Of a DNA stretch of 64,000 bases, positions 7,269-15,599 are shown piece after piece; within the stretch, counting starts at the first letter, position 1; every line of letters begins with the position of its first letter. The translations under genes were made by a program, and so were the position numbers. The DNA lies in contig NZ_QGLF01000002.1 of assembly GCF_003173055.1 (NCBI RefSeq), forward strand, positions 806,322-870,321, given 5' to 3'. Origin of the DNA: Zavarzinia compransoris (lineage in GTDB: Bacteria > Pseudomonadota > Alphaproteobacteria > Zavarziniales > Zavarziniaceae). The notes beneath the pieces were generated by a model. The model saw only the letters and a program-made list of their open reading frames with translations, ran no database searches and was not told the origin of the DNA.

Positions 7269-9860
7269 TTAACCGTCCAGCAGGGCAGTCATCAGGGCGC
7301 GCAGCTTGGCCGGCTTCACCGGCTTGTAGAGCAGGGCGCAGCGTTCCATGGCCGAGACGTTGCGTTGCAGTTCGACGCTGCGGTCGGCGGTCAGCAGGGC
7401 GGCGGGGACGGCGCCGCCGAGCCGCCGGCGCAGGGCGCCGATCGCCTCGATCCCGGTCTCGCCCCGGTCGAGGTGGTAGTCGGCCAGCACGATGTCGGGC
7501 GGGTGGCCGTTGATGCTGTCGATCGCGTCGCGCACGCCGCGCGCCACCGCCACCTCGCACGACCAGCCTTCGAGCAGCGAGCGCATGCCGTCCAGGATCG
7601 CCTGTTCGTTGTCGATGACGAGGACGCGGGTGCCGATGCGGGCGACCGGCGTCACCGCCGGGACCGGCACCGCCGGCCGTTCCACCGGCCGCGTCGTCGC
7701 GATCGGCAGTTCGATCGAGAAGGCGGAACCGCGCCCGAGAGTCGAGCGCACCTTGATCCGGTGCCCCAGCAAGCGGGCGATGCGGCGCACGATGGACAGG
7801 CCGAGGCCGAAGCCGTTGACCATGCCGTTCGGCTGGTCCAGGCGGCGGAATTCCTCGAAGATTTCCTCCATCCGGTCGGCCGGGATGCCGACCCCGGTAT
7901 CATGGACGAAAATCCGCGCATGATGCCGCCCGCGCCGCACGCCGAGGAGAATGCGCCCCTTCGGCGTGTAGCGGATGGCATTGGACAGAAGGTTCTGCAG
8001 GATGCGGCGGAACAGCCGGGGATCGGTCCTGACCGAAAGGGTGGCCGGCACCAGGCGCAGATCGAGGCCGCGGGCGCGGGCGACCGGCCCCATCTCGTCC
8101 AGCAGGCCGTTCAGGATCGGCGACAGCGCCACCACCTGTTCCTCGATGGTGACGCGCCCGGCATCGAACTTGGAAATGTCGAGCAGGGTGCCCAGCAGTT
8201 CCTCGACCGCGGTCAGGGAATTGTCCAGCTTGCGGATCAGGCCGGCGCTCGGCACCGGCAGGGCCTGGTCGGTCAGGGACGAGACGAAGAGACGGGCGGC
8301 GTTCAGGGGCTGCAACAGGTCGTGGCTGGCGTCGGCCAGGAATTTGGTCTTCGACACGTTGGCGCGTTCGGCGTCGAGCTTTGCCTGTTGCAATTCGATC
8401 GACACGCGCTCGCGCTCGGAGATTTCGTTGCGCAGGGTCTCGTTCAGGGTGACCAGGGTCGCGGTGCGTTCCGCGACCCGGCGCTCCAGCATCTCGTTCG
8501 CCTCGGCCAGGAGCTTTTCCGCCCGCCGCCGTTCGGTGATGTCCTGGATCAGGGTGAAGAAGCCGATGACGGCACCGTCGTCGGCGATATGGGGGACATA
8601 GGTGGCGATGCCGAAGCGGCCCTGGCCTGGCAGCATCAGTTCGAAGGTGGTGAAGCGCCCGCTCAGGGCCTGATCCATATGGCCCTTGCGGGTGGCGAAA
8701 TCGGCCGGCGCCAGGATCTGCGCGACATGCAGCCCGAGCGGATCGTGGCCGCGGCCGAAGGTCTCGCGGTAGGGCCGGTTGGTGAAGCGGTAGATCAGCC
8801 CGGCATCGACATAGCAGATCATGGCCGGCATGGCGTCGGTGACGAGGCGGATGCGGCGCTCGCTGTCGCGAAGGGCGACCTCCGCCTCCTTCCGCGTCGT
8901 CACGTCGGCGAAGGTGCAGACGAAGCCGCCGTCCGGCATGCGGTCGCGCTTGATCGAGAACCAGCGCCCCATCCAGCTGCATTCGTCCGAGCCGGTGCCC
9001 ACTTCCGGCACCAGGGCGGTGGAGCCCCGGCGCTCGTTGTAGGCCTTGAATTCGTCGAAGGTGGCGCCCGGCATGGCGAAGACCGGCGGCAGGTCGAGCA
9101 GGCGCCAGAACCGCTCGTTGGCATGGACCAGCATGCCCCCGGCCTCGAACACGGCGACGCCCAGCGACATGCTTTCGATCGTCGCCTGGAGGTGCAGCGA
9201 GCGCTCGGCCAGGGCCTGTTCGCGCATTTCGTGCTCGGCGCGCTTCAGGTCGGTGATGTCGGTCAGGACCGAGGCGATGCCGCCCTCGGCCGAGAGGCGG
9301 TCGTTCATCTGCACCCAGCGCCCGTCGCGCAGCGCATAGATGCTGCGCGCCGGCTGGCCGCGGCGGACCTGCTGGCGTTCCGCCAGCCGGCTCTTGATCC
9401 AGTCGGCCGCCAGTTCCTGCACCATGGCGATGTCGCCGTGGCGGAAGCCTTGCGTCAGCAATTCGTGATAGGTGATGCTGGCCCGCACCCGGTCGCGCTG
9501 CGACGGCCAATAGTCCAGGAATTTCTGGTTGAACAGGATCAGGCGGTCGTCCCGGTCGAACAGGGCGAAGCCTTCCGACATCGAATTGATGGCGTCGTGC
9601 AGCCGGTTCTGCGCCGTGTGGCTGGCGATGATCGCGGCGTTCAGCTCGTTGTTGGTCGTCTCCAGCGAGCGCATGGCCTCGGTCAGCTCGCGGGTGCGGT
9701 CGTTCACCTTGCGGTCGAGGAAGATCGCCGCCTCGAACAGGGAAAAGGCATTGCCGTGGAAATCGAGGCTGCGCTCGACCCGGCCCATCAGGGCGCGGTT
9801 GATCTCGGTCAGCTTGGCGACCTGGCGTTCCAGCTGGCTGATACGGTCGGCGTCACTCAT
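7269..9860 (-). CDS. nahK: PAS-containing hybrid sensor histidine kinase, NahK-like
   Basis: 863 residues, soluble by appearance (no membrane segment). An N-terminal coiled coil (about 1-85) is followed by three PAS-like regions (about 85-200, 220-330 and 340-460), a second coiled coil, and a HisKA domain whose phospho-acceptor lies in ASHDLLQPLNAAR (His about 513). The HATPase domain shows NLLSNAIRYTP, DTGVGIP and GFGLGLSIV. A receiver domain (about 744-863) carries the acceptor Asp about 794 in LADYHLD. The SHDLLQPLNAAR box is characteristic of the NahK/ErcS' group that feeds phosphorelays through Hpt proteins. The upstream FIST-domain gene overlaps it by 8 bases, matching the NosP-NahK pairing. 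The downstream phosphotransfer partner is not in the window. Confidence 0.85.
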   Translation of the reverse strand: MSDADRISQLERQVAKLTEINRALMGRVERSLDFHGNAFSLFEAAIFLDRKVNDRTRELTEAMRSLETTNNELNAAIIASHTAQNRLHDAINSMSEGFALFDRDDRLILFNQKFLDYWPSQRDRVRASITYHELLTQGFRHGDIAMVQELAADWIKSRLAERQQVRRGQPARSIYALRDGRWVQMNDRLSAEGGIASVLTDITDLKRAEHEMREQALAERSLHLQATIESMSLGVAVFEAGGMLVHANERFWRLLDLPPVFAMPGATFDEFKAYNERRGSTALVPEVGTGSDECSWMGRWFSIKRDRMPDGGFVCTFADVTTRKEAEVALRDSERRIRLVTDAMPAMICYVDAGLIYRFTNRPYRETFGRGHDPLGLHVAQILAPADFATRKGHMDQALSGRFTTFELMLPGQGRFGIATYVPHIADDGAVIGFFTLIQDITERRRAEKLLAEANEMLERRVAERTATLVTLNETLRNEISERERVSIELQQAKLDAERANVSKTKFLADASHDLLQPLNAARLFVSSLTDQALPVPSAGLIRKLDNSLTAVEELLGTLLDISKFDAGRVTIEEQVVALSPILNGLLDEMGPVARARGLDLRLVPATLSVRTDPRLFRRILQNLLSNAIRYTPKGRILLGVRRGRHHARIFVHDTGVGIPADRMEEIFEEFRRLDQPNGMVNGFGLGLSIVRRIARLLGHRIKVRSTLGRGSAFSIELPIATTRPVERPAVPVPAVTPVARIGTRVLVIDNEQAILDGMRSLLEGWSCEVAVARGVRDAIDSINGHPPDIVLADYHLDRGETGIEAIGALRRRLGGAVPAALLTADRSVELQRNVSAMERCALLYKPVKPAKLRALMTALLDG

Positions 9861-11016
9861 GGTCTTGCCCGGTGCCGAAGGCGATGCCGGTGAAGGTCTG
9901 GTTGACGTGCATCATGCCGAATTGCTCGCCGTAGGTGGAGAAGCCGACGACCTGGTTCTCGACGAACAGTTTGGAGACGAGGCCGAGGATCTGGCGCTGT
10001 TCCATCTCGAGATAGCGGAACACGCAGTCGAAGCCGAGGATCGCCTCGATGCTGCCGACGGAACGCTTGAGGTTCTCGAAGGTGTCGACCAGATTGGCGA
10101 CGAGGTCGATCGAATTGGCGACGGTGAGCACGATGCCCTCGTCGATCGCGCAGAAGAACGACAGGCTGCCGTCCTCGTGCACGCGCTGGATGGAACGGAC
10201 ATAGTCGCGCCCGCCGGCCCGGACCACCAGGGGATGGGCGGCGAAGACCTGGGCGTTCAGCTCCCCGTCGCGCAGGCCGATCAGCCGGGCGTATTCGGCC
10301 GCCGCCGGCTCGGCGTTGATCTCGGCGACCAGCCGGCGCGAGGGATCGGCCCGCGTCACCACCAGCTTCTCGCTGGAGGAGACGAAATGCTGGGTCTGGA
10401 ACACCTGGAACGGCAGGTCGGTGGAGATCAGGGTGACGATCGCCGCATCCTTCCGCGCGATCTCGCCGAGAAGCACCCGGGTCTCGCGGAACATCAGGTC
10501 GTCCCCGGCGGAGCCGCCGACGAGGGGGATCTCCTCGAAGGCGTCGCCGAGGATGGAGACCAGCATTTCCTCGCTCATGGACAGGCCGTCGCTGATCAGC
10601 AGGGCGAAGGTGCCGCCCGCGCGCCCGCCCCGCGCCTCGCCGTGCAGCTGGCGCATCTCGCGCACCAGGGTCTGGCCGTCCTCGAAGCTGAAGGCGGACA
10701 TATTCTCGATCAGGCGGGCGGTCGCGGTGAAATGGGCGGCGGAAAAGGCGATGACGGTCACCGTGCCGGTGCGATAGCCGAAGGGCGTGATCTCGCCCGC
10801 CGTGGTGCAGCCGGCGATCGGGGTGCCGGGGAATTCCTCTTCGATGCCGGCGGCGACGCCGGTCAGGTTATAGGCCGGCGAGCAGAACAGCAGCAGCAGG
10901 GCGACCGGGGCCTGCCCGATGCCGGCGACGATGTCGGCGACCGCCGCGTCGACATCCGCCGCCTCGCTGGTCGCGCGCCGGATACCGCGGTCCATTGCCC
11001 CTGCCTGTTCGCTCAT
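9853..11016 (-). CDS. nosP: FIST-domain sensor protein, NosP-like
   Basis: 387 residues with a FIST N domain (about 25-220, including LLLFCSPAYN and PIAGCTTAGEI) and a FIST C domain (about 225-370). NosP proteins of this architecture bind heme and sense nitric oxide, modulating a partner kinase. The gene overlaps the NahK-like kinase gene by 8 bases in the same direction, so they are almost certainly translated together. The ATG at 11016 has a GGGGAG site upstream. Heme binding cannot be shown from sequence, and FIST proteins can also sense small molecules such as amino acids, so the nitric-oxide role rests on the gene pairing. Confidence 0.75.
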   Translation of the reverse strand: MSEQAGAMDRGIRRATSEAADVDAAVADIVAGIGQAPVALLLLFCSPAYNLTGVAAGIEEEFPGTPIAGCTTAGEITPFGYRTGTVTVIAFSAAHFTATARLIENMSAFSFEDGQTLVREMRQLHGEARGGRAGGTFALLISDGLSMSEEMLVSILGDAFEEIPLVGGSAGDDLMFRETRVLLGEIARKDAAIVTLISTDLPFQVFQTQHFVSSSEKLVVTRADPSRRLVAEINAEPAAAEYARLIGLRDGELNAQVFAAHPLVVRAGGRDYVRSIQRVHEDGSLSFFCAIDEGIVLTVANSIDLVANLVDTFENLKRSVGSIEAILGFDCVFRYLEMEQRQILGLVSKLFVENQVVGFSTYGEQFGMMHVNQTFTGIAFGTGQDHE

Positions 11017-11165
11017 GTCTCCCCGCCTTGGCCGCTTCGCCGCGGCACTCTCCCGATGGTGCGATCATGGCGCCCGGATTTCCATCACGTCTACTGATCG
11101 AAAGTGCAATTGGCGCCCTGGCCTCGCGCCCGTAGCGTCCCCTCGAATAACGGGAGGAAGCCGAC

Positions 11166-11552
11166 GTGTCTGCCAGAATTGCCTTCGCCGGGACATTTTT
11201 CGCCGCCCTTGCCCTTGTCGCCCCGGCCGAGGCCCAGGAACTGGCTGCACCGGATTTGGCGGCGGGCGAGAAGGCATTCAAGAAATGCATGTCCTGCCAC
11301 AGCGTGAAGGCGGACGAGAACAAGGTCGGCCCCCATCTGTTCGGCATCGTCGACCGGCCCGTCGCCTCGGTCGGGGGCTTCAAGTATTCGGACGCGATGA
11401 AGGCGAAGGGCGGGGCCTGGACGCGCGAGGAACTGGACGCCTACCTGACCAACCCGCGCCAGGCCCTGCCCGGCACCAACATGAGTTTCATGGGGCTGAA
11501 GAAGCCCGAGGAGCGCGCGGCCCTGATCGATTATCTGGCGGCGCAGAAATAG
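11166..11552 (+). CDS. Class I c-type cytochrome, periplasmic
   Basis: 128 residues starting at GTG 11166, with a GGGAGGAAG site upstream. The signal peptide ends near residue 23 (AEA followed by Q). A single heme site, CMSCH, lies at 41-45, and the probable axial Met is in GTNMSFMG. The size and layout fit cytochrome c2/c552 electron carriers. It is the first gene of an operon with a PQQ-system-type ABC transporter and a sulfide-dehydrogenase-type flavoprotein, and starts 8 bases before the next gene region, so it may take electrons from the flavoprotein. Its divergent neighbour is the FIST gene, with about 150 bases between them. Confidence 0.88.
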   Translation: MSARIAFAGTFFAALALVAPAEAQELAAPDLAAGEKAFKKCMSCHSVKADENKVGPHLFGIVDRPVASVGGFKYSDAMKAKGGAWTREELDAYLTNPRQALPGTNMSFMGLKKPEERAALIDYLAAQK

Positions 11553-11560
11553 GCCGGGCC

Positions 11561-12355
11561 ATGGGCGAGATCGTCTCCCTGCCGCGGCGCGCCTCCCCCT
11601 CCGGCGGGGGTGGGGGCGAGGGGGAGCCGGTGCTCAAGGTCAGTACCCTGTCGCGCCATTACGGCGGGCGCCGCGCCCTCGACGGTGTCGACCTTCAGGT
11701 CGCGCCGGGGGAGATCGTCGCCCTGCTCGGGCCGAACGGCGCCGGCAAGACCACGCTGTTCCGGATCGTCGAGGGCCTGATCCCGGCCGACGGCGGCACG
11801 GTGACGGTGGCCGGGATCGAGGTCGCACGGCGGCCGGCGGCGGCGCTCGCGGCCCTCGGCATCGTCTTTCAGGAAACGACCCTCGACCTCGACCTGACGG
11901 TGGCCGAGAACCTGCGCTATTACGCGGCGCTGCGCGGCATTGCCCGGGGCACGCGGGCGGCGGCGGCGCAGCAGGCGCTGGTCCGCCTCGGGCTCGAGGA
12001 ACGGGCGGGATCGCGGGCGCGGGAATTGTCCGGCGGGCTGCGGCGGCGGGTGGAACTGGCCCGCGCCCTGATCGGCACGCCGCGCCTTCTCCTCCTGGAC
12101 GAGCCGAGTGATGCCCTCGATCCGGCCAGCCGCATCGCGCTCCGCGCCGAGATCGACCGCCTGCGCCATCTGACCGGCTGCGGCGTGCTCTGGGCCACCC
12201 ATCTGGTCGAGGAAGTGGGCAATGCCGACCGGGTGGTGATCCTCGACCGCGGCCGGGTGATCGCGGCCGGGCCGCCGGCGGCGATCGTCGCCGCGGCGGG
12301 CGGCGCCAGCCTGACCGAAGCCTTTCTCGCCCTGACCGGGAAGGGGGCGTCATGA
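11561..12355 (+). CDS. ABC transporter ATP-binding protein, PQQ-alcohol-dehydrogenase-associated type
   Basis: 264 residues. Walker A GPNGAGKT is at 57-64, Q-loop Gln at about 104, signature LSGGL at 156-160, Walker B LLLLD with Glu 181, and a D-loop with ALDP. A Gly-rich N-terminal stretch of about 20 residues precedes the domain. Together with the permease and the binding protein two genes on, it matches the ABC sets that accompany PQQ-dependent alcohol dehydrogenases. Its stop overlaps the permease start by 4 bases (ATGA). The transported molecule is unknown for this family. Confidence 0.85.
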   Translation: MGEIVSLPRRASPSGGGGGEGEPVLKVSTLSRHYGGRRALDGVDLQVAPGEIVALLGPNGAGKTTLFRIVEGLIPADGGTVTVAGIEVARRPAAALAALGIVFQETTLDLDLTVAENLRYYAALRGIARGTRAAAAQQALVRLGLEERAGSRARELSGGLRRRVELARALIGTPRLLLLDEPSDALDPASRIALRAEIDRLRHLTGCGVLWATHLVEEVGNADRVVILDRGRVIAAGPPAAIVAAAGGASLTEAFLALTGKGAS

Positions 12356-13167
12356 CCGGCATGGGCCATGCTCTGGGCGCGGCGGGCGCCATCGTCCGGC
12401 GGGAATTGCGCCGCTTCGTCGAGCAGCGCAGCCGGCTGGCCTCGGCCCTGGTGCGGCCCTTGCTGTGGCTGATGGTCTTTGCCGCTGGCTTCCAGAATGT
12501 CTTCGGCGTCTCGATCATCCCGCCCTATCAGACCTATGTCACCTATCAGGTCTATGTCCTGCCCGGGCTGGCCGCCATGGTGCTGCTGTTCAACGGCATG
12601 CAATCGTCGCTCTCGCTGGTCTACGACCGGGAAATGGGCATGATGCGCCTGCTGCTGACGGCGCCCCTGCCGCGCTGGTGGCTGCTGCTGGCCAAGCTCG
12701 CCGCCGGGGTGGCGCTGTCGCTGGTCCAGGTCTATGCCTTTCTCGGTGTCGCCGCCCTGTTCGACGTCCGCCTGCCCGCGCTCGGCTATCTCACGGTGCT
12801 GCCGGCGCTGGTGCTGGCCGCCCTGATGCTGGGGGCGATCGGCCTGCTGCTGTCGGCGACGATCCGGCAGCTGGAGAATTTCGCCGGGGCGATGAATTTC
12901 GTCATCTTCCCCATGTTCTTCCTCTCCAGCGCGCTCTACCCCTTGTGGAAGATCGCGGAGGCGGCGGCGGCCCCGGTCCACTATCTCTGCCTGGTTAATC
13001 CCTTCACCTACGCCGTCGAACTGATCCGCTTCGCCGCCTATGGCGAGGTGGCGCCGGTGGCGCTCGGCGTCGTCCTGGGTGTTACGGCCGTGGCCTTCGC
13101 CCTGGCGTGCCGGGCCTATGATCCGCAGCGCGGCCTGCTGGGCCGGGCGCGGGCGCAGCCGGCGTGA
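12352..13167 (+). CDS. ABC-2 type transporter permease, Ped-like
   Basis: 271 residues with about six hydrophobic membrane segments, for example LASALVRPLLWLMVFAAGF and YLTVLPALVLAALMLGAIGL, and the conserved cytoplasmic stretch YDREMGMMRLLLTAPLPRWW that couples ABC-2 permeases to their ATPase. It overlaps the ATPase gene by 4 bases upstream and the flavoprotein gene by 4 bases downstream, so the five-gene set is one transcription unit. The type belongs to the transporters associated with PQQ-dependent alcohol oxidation, yet no such dehydrogenase is encoded in this window. Confidence 0.85.
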   Translation: MTGMGHALGAAGAIVRRELRRFVEQRSRLASALVRPLLWLMVFAAGFQNVFGVSIIPPYQTYVTYQVYVLPGLAAMVLLFNGMQSSLSLVYDREMGMMRLLLTAPLPRWWLLLAKLAAGVALSLVQVYAFLGVAALFDVRLPALGYLTVLPALVLAALMLGAIGLLLSATIRQLENFAGAMNFVIFPMFFLSSALYPLWKIAEAAAAPVHYLCLVNPFTYAVELIRFAAYGEVAPVALGVVLGVTAVAFALACRAYDPQRGLLGRARAQPA

Positions 13168-14411
13168 CGAAGGGCGGCATCGGCCGGCGCGGGCTGCTGG
13201 CGGGGGCGGGGGCGGCGCTGCTGTCCCGGCCCTTGAATGCCGGGACCTTGGCGCCGGCGCTTGCGGTCGTCGGCGGCGGCATTGCGGGCATGACGGCGGC
13301 GCGGCGCCTGCGTGCCCTGCTGCCGGCGGCGCGGATCACGGTGTTCGAGCCGCTGCCCGCCTATCATGCCTGCTATGGCGCCAATCAAGTGCTCGGCGGC
13401 TGGCTGGACGATGCACGGCTGCGCTTCCGCCATGATGCGCTGGCCCGCCTCGGCATCGGCCTGGTGCGGGAAACGGTCGCGCGCATCGATCTCGACGGGG
13501 CCCGGCCGCGCATCGGCGGGCGGGCCTTCGATCATGTCGTCCTGGCCGCCGGCGTCGCCATGGCCGCCCCCGCCTATGACGGCTACGACCCCGCCGCCAC
13601 GCCGCCCTATTGGACCGCGGGCGAGGGCATCCTGCCGCTGCGCGACCGCATCGACGCCCTGCCCGACGATGCCACCGTGGTTATGGTGGTGCCCGGCGCG
13701 CCCTATCGCTGTCCGCCCGCGCCCTATGAACGGGCGACGGCGATCGCGGCGCGGATGCAGGCGCGGGGTCGGCGCGGGCGGGTGGTCATCCTCGATGCCA
13801 AGGGCAGCTTCCCCAAGCAGGCCCTGTTCGAGGATGCGTGGCGGCGGCTCTACCCCGGCCGGGTGGAATGGCTGCCCCTCGACATGATCGGCCGGGTGAC
13901 GGCGATCGCGGGCGATGCGGTGATCACTGCCACCGACCGCTTCCGCTTCGATCTTCTCCACGTCATTCCGCCGCAGACGGCGGCGCGGGTCGCCCTCGAC
14001 AGCGGCCTTGGCGATGGCACCGGCTGGGTGCCGGTGACCGGGCCCGCCTTCCGCCATCCCCGGGCGGCCAGAGTCTCCGCGCTGGGCGACGGCTGCATCG
14101 CCGGCGACATGCCGAAATCCGCCTTTTCCGCCAATGCCCAGGCCCGGGTCGCCGCCGCCACCCTGGCGGCCGAATTCCTGGACCTGCCGGCGCCGGCGCC
14201 CGACCTGTTCAACACCTGCTACAGCCGCCTTGCCGAGGCGGAAACCGTGCTGGTGGGCGGGCCCTTCGCCTTCGTGGACGGGCGGATCAAGGCCCATGAC
14301 GGTTTCATCAGCACGCCGGGCGAAAGCGCCGAAAAGCGCAAGGCCCAGACCGAGGAAGCCGTCGCCTGGATCGACCTTTTTTCCGCCGGCATTTTCGGCG
14401 CGGGAGACTGA
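13164..14411 (+). CDS. Flavocytochrome c sulfide dehydrogenase-type flavoprotein (FccB/SoxF-like)
   Basis: 415 residues starting at GTG 13164. It begins with a Tat-like signal (GRRGLLAGAGAALL). The FAD motif VVGGGIAGMTAA follows. Segments characteristic of FccB include CYGANQVLGG, YRCPPAPYERA, KGSFPKQALFEDAWRRLYPG and NTCYS. The two Cys in CYGANQ and NTCYS match the redox disulfide of flavocytochrome c sulfide dehydrogenase. FccB normally pairs with a cytochrome c subunit; here a mono-heme cytochrome c heads the operon. Embedding between ABC transporter genes suggests a role beyond simple sulfide oxidation, but the substrate is not known. Confidence 0.82.
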   Translation: MTKGGIGRRGLLAGAGAALLSRPLNAGTLAPALAVVGGGIAGMTAARRLRALLPAARITVFEPLPAYHACYGANQVLGGWLDDARLRFRHDALARLGIGLVRETVARIDLDGARPRIGGRAFDHVVLAAGVAMAAPAYDGYDPAATPPYWTAGEGILPLRDRIDALPDDATVVMVVPGAPYRCPPAPYERATAIAARMQARGRRGRVVILDAKGSFPKQALFEDAWRRLYPGRVEWLPLDMIGRVTAIAGDAVITATDRFRFDLLHVIPPQTAARVALDSGLGDGTGWVPVTGPAFRHPRAARVSALGDGCIAGDMPKSAFSANAQARVAAATLAAEFLDLPAPAPDLFNTCYSRLAEAETVLVGGPFAFVDGRIKAHDGFISTPGESAEKRKAQTEEAVAWIDLFSAGIFGAGD

Positions 14412-14414
14412 GCC

Positions 14415-15599
14415 ATGCGCGTGATCGCCGTCCTTCTCGCCCTGCTTCTCGCCGCGCCGGCGGCGGCGGCCCCCCTGACCCTCGATATCATCCATGTTAC
14501 CCGGGACGAGGAGGCGCCGATCCCCTTCTCCTTCATGGAGCCGGTGCCGGCGGGGGAGGGGATCGAGGGCGCCCGCCTCGGCCTTGCGGACAATAATGCC
14601 TCCGGCCGCTTCACCGGCCAGGCCTATGGGCTCGGCGAGATCGTGATCCCGCGCGACGGCGCGCTGGCGGCGGTGCCGGAACTGGCGGCGCTGCTGGCGG
14701 CGGGGCCGCGCGTGGTGGTCGCCGATCTCGGCCGTGCCGACCTCGAAAGCCTGCTCGCCCTGCCGGGAACGGCGGACGACATCATCGTCAACGCGCGGGC
14801 GACCGACGATGCCTTGCGCCGCGAGGGGTGCCGCGCCAACCTGTTCCACACCGCCGTCTCGCGCGCCATGCGGGCCGACGGGCTGGCGCAATATCTGGTC
14901 CTGATGGGCTGGAAGCGCTGGTTCCTGGTGGTCGGGCCGGCATCGGCGGACCAGAATTTCGCCGCCGCGATCCGGCGCAGCGCCACGCGCTTCGGAGCCC
15001 GCATCGCGCTCGAGAAGCCCTGGACCTATGAGGTCGGCCACCGCCGCACCGACAGCGGCGTGACCAATGCCCGCGAGGAAATCCGCCCCCTGACCAAGGT
15101 CGACGACTACGACGTGCTGGTGGTTGCCGACGAGGCGGATGATTTCGGCGAATACCTGCCCTATCGGACCGCGCTGCCGCGCCCGGTCGCGGGCACCCAC
15201 GGCCTGGTTCCCCTGGGCTGGAGCCGGGCGAACGAGCAATGGGGCGCCACCCAGTTGCAGCGCCGCTTCGAGAAACAGGCGAAGCGCTTCATGACCGCCC
15301 GGGATTACGCCAACTGGCTGGCCGTGCGCGCCCTGGGCGAGGCCATGACCAAGGCCGGCAGCGCCGAGCCGGCGGCGCTGCGCGCGGCCCTGCTGTCGCC
15401 CGAATTCGGCGTCGCCGGCTTCAAGGGGGCGCCCCTGTCGTTCCGGCCCTGGGACCGGCAGATGCGCCAGCCGGTCCTGCTCGCCACCACCCGCAGCCTC
15501 GTCGCCGTAGCCCCCGAGGACGGTTTCCTGCACCGGGTGACGCCGCTCGACACGCTCGGCGACGACGAGCCGGAAAGCGCCTGCCCGGCACGCGGCTGA
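14415..15599 (+). CDS. Periplasmic substrate-binding protein of PQQ-alcohol-dehydrogenase-associated ABC system
   Basis: 394 residues. A clear signal peptide (MRVIAVLLALLLAAPAAAA) precedes a branched-chain-amino-acid-receptor-like fold with LGLADNNASGRFTGQ, a YLVLMGWKRWFLVVGP hinge-type segment and a C-terminal RPWDRQMRQPVLL. This is the binding-protein family found with PQQ alcohol dehydrogenase ABC systems. It starts 3 bases after the flavoprotein stop and ends the operon, touching the oppositely oriented hydrolase gene with no gap. Ligand unknown. Confidence 0.8.
   Translation: MRVIAVLLALLLAAPAAAAPLTLDIIHVTRDEEAPIPFSFMEPVPAGEGIEGARLGLADNNASGRFTGQAYGLGEIVIPRDGALAAVPELAALLAAGPRVVVADLGRADLESLLALPGTADDIIVNARATDDALRREGCRANLFHTAVSRAMRADGLAQYLVLMGWKRWFLVVGPASADQNFAAAIRRSATRFGARIALEKPWTYEVGHRRTDSGVTNAREEIRPLTKVDDYDVLVVADEADDFGEYLPYRTALPRPVAGTHGLVPLGWSRANEQWGATQLQRRFEKQAKRFMTARDYANWLAVRALGEAMTKAGSAEPAALRAALLSPEFGVAGFKGAPLSFRPWDRQMRQPVLLATTRSLVAVAPEDGFLHRVTPLDTLGDDEPESACPARG

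Noticed and set aside
7365-9893. Plus-strand open frame of 842 codons opposite the sensor kinase
   Set aside because: The minus strand encodes a complete hybrid kinase with all motifs; the plus frame is an antisense shadow.
13116-15533. Minus-strand open frame of 805 codons opposite the flavoprotein and binding-protein genes
   Set aside because: Composition is antisense-like and both plus-strand genes are well supported.
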